From: Bradyrhizobium sp. CCGB12
GTDB taxonomy: Bacteria > Pseudomonadota > Alphaproteobacteria > Rhizobiales > Xanthobacteraceae
DNA: 64,000 nucleotides
Direction: 5' to 3'
NCBI RefSeq assembly: GCF_024199845.1
Contig: NZ_JANADO010000001.1
Coordinates: forward strand, 4,960,001 to 5,024,000
Each line of letters starts with the position of its first letter. Within the stretch, counting starts at the first letter, position 1. The position numbers and the translations under genes were made by a program. The notes under the pieces are model-generated. The model made no database searches. It was given only the letters and a program-made list of their open reading frames with translations, and was not told the origin of the DNA. Positions 45,307 to 53,730 of this stretch are shown here, in pieces.

Positions 45307-46581
45307 ATGAAAGTTCTTTTGACGTCCACGCTTTATCCGACGCCTCAGGCCCCAAAGATCGTCGGCGGCGCAGAGATCTTCGCGCGGAGGTTCGCCGAAG
45401 GCCTGATGCAGCGCGGTGACGAGGTCGAAGTGATCCGGGCCGCGTCCTCGCCTGAGCAGGCACCGGAAAGCTGCAACGGCATCAACGTCCATTCCGCGCC
45501 CGTGCAGAACGTCTATCTGCCCTTCACCGAGCAGAAGAACGTCGCCGTGCGCAGCATCTGGCACGCCGTCGACGATTGGCAGATGCAGGCGCCCCTGATC
45601 GCGGAGCGCATCCGGGCCTTCAAGCCGGACGTACTGCACTCCAACAACCTGTCGGGCCTCACCACCGCGATCTGGCGCGTTGCCGCCCAGCTCGGCGTGC
45701 CCGTCCTCCATACGCTTCACGACTATTATCTGACCTGTCCGCGCTGCTCGCGGTTCGACAAGGGACGGTCTTGCGAACACACCTGCACGAGCTGCGGCAT
45801 CCTGACCTTTCATCGCAAGCGCGCCACGCATTGGCTCAGCGCCGTGGTCGGCGTGAGCGAGCGCGTCCTGTCCATTCATACCGACATGGGCATGTTCGCG
45901 GAGACGCCGATCCGGACCGTGATCCGCAATGCCTCCACCGAGCCGCCACGTGCGCCCTATCCCCGTCCGGTCTGCACCACGGAAGTGACGTTCGGGTTCA
46001 TCGGCCGCCTCACGGAGGAAAAGGGCATCGACAACCTGATGCGGGCACTTGCCATGCTGCCCCGTGATCGCATTCGGATGATGATCGCCGGTCGTGTCAG
46101 CGACGAGGAGCAGCAACGCCTCAGGGCGCTCGCGCCGGATGCGCGAATCGAGTTCATGGGCTTCGTGTCGCCGGACGATTTCTACAAGCAGGTCGACGTG
46201 GTGGTCGCCCCGTCGATCTGGCACGACCCTGGTCCGCTCGTCGTCGCCGATGCCAAGGCGGCCGGCAGGCCGCTGCTCGGAACGCGCTTCGGCGGCATGC
46301 CCGAGGTCATCCAGCACGGCGTGACCGGCTGGCTGACCGAAGCCGATCCGCAATCCCTGGCCAAGAGCATGCTTGCAGTCGCGGCGGATCCGCACAAGAT
46401 CGACGAGATTAGCCGGCGCCTCATCGCGGATACCAACAAGTGGATATTTGCCGACGTGCTGTCTTCATACAAGAACCTGTATGAACAACTGCGCCAGCGG
46501 CGGATGTCGCGCGTGCATGCAGCAACGGCCGATGCGCCACAGGGACGCGCCGTCGGCAAGGAGCGCCTCATTCCAAGATGA
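45307..46581 (+). CDS. GT4-family glycosyltransferase with cysteine cluster
   Basis: A 424-residue GT-B enzyme. MKVLLTSTLYPTPQAPKIVG opens it, with HTLHDYYLTCPRCSRFD, TFGFIGRLTEEKGIDNLM and the donor site APSIWHDPGPLVVADAKAAG. Between the two Rossmann domains is a cluster of five cysteines (CPRC, CEHTC, SC) spanning about 25 residues that could bind zinc. The C-terminus is basic. It starts 32 bases after the glycoside hydrolase and its stop overlaps the flippase ATG by four bases, so the three form one transcript. Confidence 0.9.
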   Translation: MKVLLTSTLYPTPQAPKIVGGAEIFARRFAEGLMQRGDEVEVIRAASSPEQAPESCNGINVHSAPVQNVYLPFTEQKNVAVRSIWHAVDDWQMQAPLIAERIRAFKPDVLHSNNLSGLTTAIWRVAAQLGVPVLHTLHDYYLTCPRCSRFDKGRSCEHTCTSCGILTFHRKRATHWLSAVVGVSERVLSIHTDMGMFAETPIRTVIRNASTEPPRAPYPRPVCTTEVTFGFIGRLTEEKGIDNLMRALAMLPRDRIRMMIAGRVSDEEQQRLRALAPDARIEFMGFVSPDDFYKQVDVVVAPSIWHDPGPLVVADAKAAGRPLLGTRFGGMPEVIQHGVTGWLTEADPQSLAKSMLAVAADPHKIDEISRRLIADTNKWIFADVLSSYKNLYEQLRQRRMSRVHAATADAPQGRAVGKERLIPR

Positions 46582-47969
46582 CACGCCTCTTCGCGATGGC
46601 GGGTTACGTCTATCAGAGCGCCGCGGCGATCGTCCTGATCTTCGCGATCAGCCATTTGCTGCCCGCTGCCGACTACACCAGCTTTTCCCTCGCGCTGGCC
46701 TCAAGCCAGCTGCTCTGCGTCTTGATGTTCGAGTGGCTGCAACTCGCCGGACTGCGTTTTCTGGCAGCAGCGGAGGGGAACGAGGCGGCTCGGCTGAGGT
46801 GGTCGCTCTTTGCCGCAGGCCTGTCGAGCGCCGGCGCGCTGGTGGTGGTCGGGAGCTGCGCATCCCTGGCCAGCACGCTCCCGGCAGGAATCATCGCGCT
46901 CGGCCTTGGCATAGCCGTGCTTCAGGGTTTGACGGATCTGTATTTCCTGTCCGTCCGCCTGTCCGACCGGCTCGGCGTCGCGTCCTCTCTACTTGCGCTA
47001 CGTGCCACCGCGCTTTTGGCCGGCGCCGCTATGGGAGGCGCGATTTCAGGGACGACCGAAGCAGCGCTGCTCGGTATTGCGTCGGGTCACGCGCTGGGGC
47101 TCGTCGCCGGCCTCGCCACATATCGCACGCCGCTGGAACGCGCCTCGTTGCAGACGATGCTCGCCGACTGGAAGACTTTCGCCCGCTACGGCATGCTCGC
47201 GGCGGGCGCCTCCGTCATCCATTTGTCTGTGCCGGTGCTGCTCCGTGTCATCGTCATTGGCCGGTTGGGTGCGACGGGGGCTGGTGCCGGATTTTCGATT
47301 GCGCTCGACCTGCTGCAACGTCCGTTCTGGGTCCTGAATGCAGCGATCCACACTGTGAGCTATCCCGACGTGGTCAAGGACTTCGAACACGGAACCGTCA
47401 TGAAGTCGGTTCAATCGGCGCGACGGATGTTCGAATTCATGATCTGCACGACGCTCGTGCTGCTCGGCGGACTGGTCGGTTTCATTCCGGATGCAGCCCG
47501 TATTCTGGTGCCGCAGGAGAGCCTCGATGGCTTCCTGGCGACGGCGCCCGCGGTGGCCGCCTTCTATTTCCTGCACACGCATTTACAGGCGACCATTGCG
47601 GTGGTTCCGCACCTGGAGAAGCTCGCGACCAGGCTCGTGGTCGTCGCGGCCGGCCAGCTGGCGGTCGTCGCGGTCGTCGCGCTGGCCGCGGTCTGGGCGG
47701 GCCTGTCGCCGCGACAGGCGGTCGGCTGCGCGTCGCTCGCCACGCTCGCGACCATCCTGGTCGCGCTCGGGCCGACCCTGCGGTTCGAGGCGTTCCCGCG
47801 CTGGTCATTGGTCACGCAGGCGCTGGTGGCCGCAATCCTGATCGGATCACTTGGCGCAATGCCGACCGAGCCCGCGGCATGGCTCGCCGGCAAGATCGTG
47901 GTCGCCGCGATCGCGACGGCAATCATCGGATGGCGCGGTGACTTTCTGATGTTGGCCCGCCGCGGCTAA
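46578..47969 (+). CDS. Wzx-type polysaccharide flippase
   Basis: A 463-residue protein with about 12-14 hydrophobic helices and few charged loops, in the multidrug/oligosaccharidyl-lipid/polysaccharide exporter superfamily. ICLVGYVYQSAAAIVLIFA-like N-terminus (MAGYVYQSAAAIVLIFAISH) and LQRPFWVLNAAIHTVSYPDV in the middle are typical of O-antigen and EPS flippases. It would move lipid-linked repeat units across the inner membrane. It overlaps the upstream glycosyltransferase by the four bases ATGA. A second flippase lies at 55112-56569. Confidence 0.85.
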   Translation: MTRLFAMAGYVYQSAAAIVLIFAISHLLPAADYTSFSLALASSQLLCVLMFEWLQLAGLRFLAAAEGNEAARLRWSLFAAGLSSAGALVVVGSCASLASTLPAGIIALGLGIAVLQGLTDLYFLSVRLSDRLGVASSLLALRATALLAGAAMGGAISGTTEAALLGIASGHALGLVAGLATYRTPLERASLQTMLADWKTFARYGMLAAGASVIHLSVPVLLRVIVIGRLGATGAGAGFSIALDLLQRPFWVLNAAIHTVSYPDVVKDFEHGTVMKSVQSARRMFEFMICTTLVLLGGLVGFIPDAARILVPQESLDGFLATAPAVAAFYFLHTHLQATIAVVPHLEKLATRLVVVAAGQLAVVAVVALAAVWAGLSPRQAVGCASLATLATILVALGPTLRFEAFPRWSLVTQALVAAILIGSLGAMPTEPAAWLAGKIVVAAIATAIIGWRGDFLMLARRG

Positions 47970-48423
47970 TTCGTCGCACCCGCCAGCCCATCTGATTTGC
48001 ACGCACAACCTTTACGATAAATTGTATCGGATCACTCGCCCACGAAGGAGGCATCTGCAAACGTATCGCGCGCCAATGCGTAAATCGATCGTTGAGAGGA
48101 AGCAGATGATTTTGCGGTGTGAGCGTCCACCGCCGCGCGGACATTGCGGTTTCGCGCGCGCGCATTGAGCGATTTGTGCAACATGCGCATCAATTCAGCA
48201 GGACGGGCCGTGGAAAATCTTGAAAGCGCCTTCCTCACGCCATCGTGCACCGGCATCGCATCACTATTATAACTGCATCGTGAGCAAACCTGTTCCTCCT
48301 CAAGGAACCGCATTTCACTCGCGATTTGTAGCGTCGATTTTTATCTGAAATTCACACTCGACAGAGAAGCTTGAACGCAATCCCTGCGAGCAATTTTGCT
48401 CGCGCTGAAAAATCGAGTGTGCA
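47970..48423. other. AT-rich intergenic region before the repeat protein
   Basis: This 454-base region has no accepted gene. It holds a CGATA / TATCG inverted repeat (48015-48029), the word TTTGCACGCA (47996-48005), a GGAAC box with ACTCGCGA (48304-48324), and the structured leader at 48353-48421. An antisense frame of 93 codons (48032-48313) with a CSRC pair was considered and rejected. Confidence 0.55.
48353..48421 (+). promoter_or_regulatory. Structured mRNA leader of the repeat protein
   Basis: CACACTCGA (48353-48361) pairs exactly with TCGAGTGTG (48413-48421), closing a leader that ends two bases before the ATG at 48424. Inside it, GCGAGCAATTTTGCTCGC (48386-48403) is a second perfect hairpin. 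The only ribosome-binding-site-like bases (GAG at 48416) lie in the outer stem, so the start would be masked when folded. Confidence 0.6.
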
Positions 48424-51400
48424 ATGTCCGACCAAACTATCCTGTCCGCCAGCGGCTTCATCAACTCCATCGGCGTCAACACGCACGCCGGATTCGGGTG
48501 GACCGGCTACAATAATCTCGCGCTGATGGCCGATGACCTCGAGTATCTCGGCGTCACCCGTCTCCGCGACGCGATGGGGACCAGCCCGGCAGCGCAACCC
48601 GTCGTCGAGGGGCTGGCCGCAGCCGGTTACAAATTCGACTTCCTGGTATCGTCGGCCCTGCCCCAGACCGGCGCGACCGGGCTGCAGAACTACATCGTAT
48701 CGCTCGAGAAGTTCGCAGCGAGCCATCCGGGCAGCATCAGCGCCATCGAAGGGCTCAACGAGGCCAACCACCAACCCTTCAGCTACAATGGCAGTTCGAG
48801 CCTCAGTGCCGCGGCCCAGTTCCAGAGTGCGCTCTATCAGGCCGTCAATGGCAATGCCGCGCTCGCCAGCATCCCCGTCTACAATCTGTCACTGGCCTAC
48901 AACGATCCCCAAGGCTACAACAAGCTCGGCGACATGTCGGGCTCCGTCGACTTCGCCAATGCCCACGCCTATGTCAGCACCAGCCTGACACCCGGCAGCT
49001 CACTTGCGGCAACGCTGAGCGCCGTCTCGGCCGCGGCACCGGGAAAGCCTGTCGTCATCACGGAGACCGGCTATACCACGCAAGCCAACACCCAATATCT
49101 CGGCGTCAACGAGACGGTGCAGGCCAAGTCGATCCTGAACACGCTGGTTGATGCCTACAAGGGCGGCGTGAGCGCGACTTATCTCTACGAGCTGTTCGAC
49201 CGCGACTCGTCCGCGAGCAATACCAATCCTGAGGCCAATTTCGGACTGTTCAACTCTGACGGGACGCCCAAACTCGCCGCGACGGCGATTCACAACCTGA
49301 CGACCATTCTGGCCGACGACGGCAAGGGCGGCCAGCAGCCGACTGATCCGTTGAACTACACCCTGAGCAACATGCCGGCCTCGGGCAACAGCATGGTGCT
49401 CGGCAAGAGCAACGGTGCCTACGAGCTCGTCGTGTGGGCGGAGCCGAAGCTCTGGAAGGACGCCAACGACACCGAGATTTCCAATCCGACCAAGACCGTC
49501 ACGGTGAACCTCGGCAGCGTGCATCATTCGGTGAAGGTGTACGACACGCTGACGGGAACGACGGCGATCGCCAGCTACACCGACGTCAGCACGATCACCA
49601 TTCCGGTCAGCGATCACCCCCTGATCATCGAGATCGACGCGCCTGCGACCACTCCGACCCCGCCGGACACCCGGACCACCGTCAGCGGCACGGCCGCCGA
49701 CATCGTGCCGCAGCTGTCCGACCTCAGCGACTCGACGGCGCTGCAGACCATTACGCTGACCGACTCGCACGTCCTGCCGGTCGCTTCGAAGGCGACGATG
49801 GACTACATGATCGCCCACTACGGCAGCGCCCTCTCCAAGATCCAGGGCGGATACTCGTTCTCGGTGACGAATGCGGCGGCGACCTGGACCAACACGAAGA
49901 CTTACGACTCCAGCGGAAATCTCCTGTCGAAGTCGGACACCGGTCTGAACGCGAGCGGGCAGCCGATCTCGACCATCGTCGCATACACCGACGGTTCCAA
50001 GGACATGATCGGCTACACCAATGGTGTGAAGACAAACTTCGTTCATGTCGGCACCGACGCAACCAGGACCACCGACACCTACAACACGGCCGGAACGCTG
50101 CTGAGCGAAGTCGTCCAGAAGTCCGACGGCTATTACTCCACCACGCTCTATACGAGCGGCGTCAAAACCGCCGCCTACATCAAGAATGCAGACGGTTCGC
50201 AGGACAACTATACCTACGGCATCAAGGGCAAGAGCTTCACGACTCAAGTTCAGCATCTCGACGCCTCGGGAAAGGTCACCTCGGTGACCCGCAGCCATGC
50301 CGACGGCTCGCTGGATTCGACCCAGGTCTACAATAGCGACGGCAGCAGCGTGATCACCACGTACAGTGCCACGGGGGTCAAGCTGGTCGAGACCGCCTAT
50401 CATGCCGATCACAGCAAGGACGTCTGGACCTACAACATTACGGGCCAGAACTACACGACCGAGCACGACGTCTACAACGCAACTGGCTTCCTCACCAGCC
50501 TGACGCGCCTGCACGCCGACGGCAGTCCTGCCTTCAAGCTGGTCCAGACGACCGACGGCACCAAGACGACCGATTGGTACAATGCCGCCGGCAGCCTCAC
50601 CAGCGAGGTCGTGCAGAAGGCGGACGGCTTCACTTCGACGACGCTCTACAACAACGGTGTCAAGACCAACGCCTATGTCAAGAATGCCGACGGCAGCCAG
50701 GACAATTACGCCTATGGCATCACCGGCAAGAGCTTCACCACGCTGATCCAGCACGTCGACCCGTCCGGCAAGGTCACGGACGTGACCCGCAAGCATGCCG
50801 ATGGCACGCTCGACTATACCCAGGTCATCAACGCCGATGGCAGCAGCGTCGTCACCAATTACGATGCCGCGGGAACGCGGACGAAGGTGACCGACTCCCA
50901 CGCCGACGGCAGCAAGGACGTCTATCTCTTCAACATCACCGGCCAGAACTATACGGTCGAGCACGACGTCTACGATGCGACCGGCTTCCTCACCACGCTG
51001 ATCCGCAAGCATGCCGACGGCAGCATGGCGTTCAAGCTGGTGCAGAGCAGCGACGGGACCAAGGCCACGGAATGGTACAACGCCAGCGGCGTTCTCACCA
51101 GCGAGGTGCTCGAGAAGCCGAGCGGCTACAACTCGACGACGGTCTATACCAACGGCGTGAAGACCGCGACCTACATCACCAACTCTGACATGAGCCACGA
51201 CAACTATAGCTACAACATCACCGGTCAGAGCTATACCACGCAGTATCAGCACCTCGATCCGACCGGCAAGACGACCGAGGTGATCCGCTCGCACGCCGAC
51301 GGCACGCTCGACTATACCCAAATCGTCAACAGCGACGGCAGCAGCGTGGTGACCAACTACGATGCGGACGGCGTCAAAAAGACGGAAACCGACTACCATG

Positions 51401-52332
51401 CCAACGGTTCGAAGGACGTCTTCCAGTTCAACATCGTCGGCCAGACCTATGCGAACGAGCACGACAGCTACGATTCGACCGGTTTCCTCACCCATATCGT
51501 TCGCACTCACGCGGACAACAGCCTGGCCTTTACGCTGGAGCAGAGCGCCGACGGCACCAAGACCTCCGACTGGTACGATGCCAAGGGCGTCATCACCAGC
51601 GAGGTGACGACCAAGAGCGACGGTTACAACTCCACGACCGTCTACACTGGCGGCGTCAAGACCGCTGCCTATATCAAGAATGCCGATGGCACGTCGGACA
51701 ACTGGAACTATCACGTCACCGGTCAGTCCTACACCACCCAGCATCAACACCTCGATGCCTCGGGCAAGCTGGTCGAGCTCACCCGGACCCACGCCGACGG
51801 CACGCTTGACTACAGCCAGGTCATCCACAACGACGGCAGCAAGGTGACCGACATCTACAATGCCGCCGGTACCAAGACCCAGGAGACCGCCAACAACGCG
51901 GACGGCTCGAAGGACGTCTTCCTGTTCAACTTCAACGGACAGGCTGGCACCACCCAGCACGAGAACTACAATGCCGCCAATGCGCTGCAGTTCTTCGATC
52001 AGACCAAGGCCGACGGTACGCACAACGTCACGGCGGTCGCCAGCGGTGTGACGATCGACGGCGGGGCCGGCAACGACGTGTTCTCGGCGGCGCCGGGCTC
52101 GACCACCGTGGCTTACGATCATGGCCACGACCAGATCCTCAACTTCCAGGCCGGCGACTCCACGACCCACGACACGATCGCGATCTCGAAGCTGCTGGCC
52201 ACGGACTACAGTCACCTGCAAATGACGCAGTCCGGCACGAACGCGCTCATCACGTTCTCGGCCAACGACACGATCCTCCTGAAGAACGTCTATGTCTCGA
52301 GCCTGACGAGCCACGACTTCCTGTTCGTCTGA
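48424..52332 (+). CDS. Giant glycosidase-repeat-RTX protein, probable type I secretion substrate
   Basis: A 1302-residue protein with no N-terminal signal. Residues 1-300 are a clan-A glycosidase domain with acid/base Glu113 in IEGLNEANHQP and nucleophile Glu214 in VVITETGYTTQAN. Residues 300-415 look like a beta-sandwich. A short domain follows (about 420-490). Residues 547-1210 are four consecutive 166-residue units, each built from 35/37-residue subunits beginning HADGS, NADGS or KADG. Near 1211-1225 an RTX-like GGAGNDVF segment appears, and the end HDFLFV resembles rhizobial type I secretion signals. Probably exported by an ABC system not present here and acting on the locus polysaccharide. 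Intact Ca-binding is suggested by a single nonapeptide only. Confidence 0.88.
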   Translation: MSDQTILSASGFINSIGVNTHAGFGWTGYNNLALMADDLEYLGVTRLRDAMGTSPAAQPVVEGLAAAGYKFDFLVSSALPQTGATGLQNYIVSLEKFAASHPGSISAIEGLNEANHQPFSYNGSSSLSAAAQFQSALYQAVNGNAALASIPVYNLSLAYNDPQGYNKLGDMSGSVDFANAHAYVSTSLTPGSSLAATLSAVSAAAPGKPVVITETGYTTQANTQYLGVNETVQAKSILNTLVDAYKGGVSATYLYELFDRDSSASNTNPEANFGLFNSDGTPKLAATAIHNLTTILADDGKGGQQPTDPLNYTLSNMPASGNSMVLGKSNGAYELVVWAEPKLWKDANDTEISNPTKTVTVNLGSVHHSVKVYDTLTGTTAIASYTDVSTITIPVSDHPLIIEIDAPATTPTPPDTRTTVSGTAADIVPQLSDLSDSTALQTITLTDSHVLPVASKATMDYMIAHYGSALSKIQGGYSFSVTNAAATWTNTKTYDSSGNLLSKSDTGLNASGQPISTIVAYTDGSKDMIGYTNGVKTNFVHVGTDATRTTDTYNTAGTLLSEVVQKSDGYYSTTLYTSGVKTAAYIKNADGSQDNYTYGIKGKSFTTQVQHLDASGKVTSVTRSHADGSLDSTQVYNSDGSSVITTYSATGVKLVETAYHADHSKDVWTYNITGQNYTTEHDVYNATGFLTSLTRLHADGSPAFKLVQTTDGTKTTDWYNAAGSLTSEVVQKADGFTSTTLYNNGVKTNAYVKNADGSQDNYAYGITGKSFTTLIQHVDPSGKVTDVTRKHADGTLDYTQVINADGSSVVTNYDAAGTRTKVTDSHADGSKDVYLFNITGQNYTVEHDVYDATGFLTTLIRKHADGSMAFKLVQSSDGTKATEWYNASGVLTSEVLEKPSGYNSTTVYTNGVKTATYITNSDMSHDNYSYNITGQSYTTQYQHLDPTGKTTEVIRSHADGTLDYTQIVNSDGSSVVTNYDADGVKKTETDYHANGSKDVFQFNIVGQTYANEHDSYDSTGFLTHIVRTHADNSLAFTLEQSADGTKTSDWYDAKGVITSEVTTKSDGYNSTTVYTGGVKTAAYIKNADGTSDNWNYHVTGQSYTTQHQHLDASGKLVELTRTHADGTLDYSQVIHNDGSKVTDIYNAAGTKTQETANNADGSKDVFLFNFNGQAGTTQHENYNAANALQFFDQTKADGTHNVTAVASGVTIDGGAGNDVFSAAPGSTTVAYDHGHDQILNFQAGDSTTHDTIAISKLLATDYSHLQMTQSGTNALITFSANDTILLKNVYVSSLTSHDFLFV
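50062..52053 (+). repeat. Four tandem 498-base coding repeats
   Basis: The words for the DGTK-T-x-WYN segment recur at 50062, 50560, 51058 and 51556, each exactly 498 bases apart, giving four 166-residue units with no length change. The last unit diverges at its end and runs directly into the RTX-like segment. Each unit is made of sub-repeats of 37, 35, 37, 35 and 22 residues. Confidence 0.9.
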
Positions 52333-52366
52333 GCGAATTGCTACTCAGACGGGCGCCAGCATAGCC

Positions 52367-52396
52367 GGGGCCGGGACCATGCAGGGTCCCGGCCCC
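52367..52396 (+). terminator. GC-rich hairpin after the repeat protein
   Basis: GGGGCCGGGACC (52367-52378) pairs perfectly with GGTCCCGGCCCC (52385-52396) over a six-base loop. There is no T-run after it, so it may act as a transcript-stabilising hairpin or a factor-dependent stop between the repeat protein and the acyltransferase gene. Confidence 0.6.
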
Positions 52397-52577
52397 GTTC
52401 GCTTGTTGGGCGGCTGCCTCATCGATGAGCAGGAACTGACTGCCATCCGCAATTGGATGGGGCCCATGCATTCAGACGCACTGCCGCGATTGCGCCGTAT
52501 CGGCCAGCGCGCTTGCGAACTTGCGTCACAATTCGTCTCTAGAAGGGAGACGAACCGCGCAAGGACTCCGAGGCCCG

Positions 52578-53705
52578 ATGGAAGCCAGTGAAGCAAGACG
52601 TTTTGTCGTTCTCGACTTCTACCGCTTCGTCGCCGCGCTCGGGGTCTTCATCTTCCACCTGAAGCTGATCGACACGGGCATTTCGCCGGCCTGGAACGGT
52701 TCCTACGGCCTGTTCGTGGACATGTTCTTCATCCTGTCCGGCTTCGTGATCTCCTATTCCTATCCATCAGACGCGCGCGGCGTCCGCGCCTATTCCCGCT
52801 TCATGATCCGTCGCATCGCGCGGATCTATCCGCTGCACCTGCTGAGCTTGCTCGTCTTCGTGGTGCTGATCGGCGTCGGCCTGGAGCGCACGGCCCGCTC
52901 GACCCCGCTGGACTTCCTGTACAACCTCCTGCTGCTCCAGGCCTGGGGCGTCACCAATCACCTCAGCTTCAACTCGCCGTCCTGGTCGATCAGCGCGGAA
53001 TTCTTCTGCTACCTGATCTTTCCGCTGCTGATGCTGTTTGCGCGCAAGCTGCATCCCCTGGCGCTGGCCGCCGTCGTTGCGGGGCTCTATCTCATCCTGG
53101 CGCACGGCCATCTGCCGATCTGGCAGGAACGGTCACAGATGTATGGGGCCAATTACGACTACGGCATGCTCCGCGCATTGCCGAGCTTCCTGAACGGCAT
53201 CCTGCTCGCGATCCTGTTCCGGATGTCGCAGCCTTATCGGCAGAAGCGGGTGGTGTTCGTCGGCATCGCCATGTTCGGCATCTCCGTGCTCGTCCTCAAC
53301 GTCTTCGCCAAGCCGGACCTCGCCATTCTGCTGTTCTCCTGCGCCATCCTACTCACCGCTGTCGGCGAAAGCGCCTTCACCGAATTCCCCGGCGCCCGCC
53401 TCCTTGGACGGCTCGGCAACACCTCATACGCGATCTACATGCTGCACGATGCCGTTCTCATTGCCGCGTTCAAGCCGCTGTGGACCTGGCTCGGACTGCG
53501 CCCGGATCAGTTCGGCCTGTTCGCCCTCGCCTGCTGCGTGGTGCTGACGATCGTCGCCGATCGCACCTACGCCTATTTCGAGAATCCCGCGCGACGCCTC
53601 GTCAATCGCCTGGCCGACACCGGGCTCGTGTCCTCGCGCAAGGCCCGGCCGGCGACGGCCGAGACGTCCATACGCTTCGAGAACACCGAGCGGGCGGTCA
53701 ATTGA
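52578..53705 (+). CDS. Acyltransferase-3 (OafA-like), first of four
   Basis: A 375-residue membrane protein with about ten helices. The catalytic His lies in FYRFVAALGVFIFHLKLID and the family motif RFMIRRIARIYPLHLLSL follows. Family members transfer acetyl or succinyl groups from the cytoplasm to sugars of exported polysaccharides. The ATG at 52578 follows GAGG. It is downstream of the GC-rich hairpin and convergent with the pyruvyltransferase. Together with three similar enzymes it suggests a heavily acylated polymer. Confidence 0.9.
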   Translation: MEASEARRFVVLDFYRFVAALGVFIFHLKLIDTGISPAWNGSYGLFVDMFFILSGFVISYSYPSDARGVRAYSRFMIRRIARIYPLHLLSLLVFVVLIGVGLERTARSTPLDFLYNLLLLQAWGVTNHLSFNSPSWSISAEFFCYLIFPLLMLFARKLHPLALAAVVAGLYLILAHGHLPIWQERSQMYGANYDYGMLRALPSFLNGILLAILFRMSQPYRQKRVVFVGIAMFGISVLVLNVFAKPDLAILLFSCAILLTAVGESAFTEFPGARLLGRLGNTSYAIYMLHDAVLIAAFKPLWTWLGLRPDQFGLFALACCVVLTIVADRTYAYFENPARRLVNRLADTGLVSSRKARPATAETSIRFENTERAVN

Positions 53706-53730
53706 CGCCGTCCAAAGGGCGTCAGAGCGC

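Noticed and set aside
48032..48313. A 93-codon antisense frame before the repeat protein, containing a CSRC pair
   Set aside because: No ribosome binding site, no recognised domain, and it lies in a gap full of regulatory-like repeats.
49000..52314. A 1104-codon open frame on the minus strand across the repeat protein
   Set aside because: It is antisense to an excellent coding repeat array; such long shadow frames arise from the repeat's regular GC-rich codons and it shows no family motifs or ribosome binding site.
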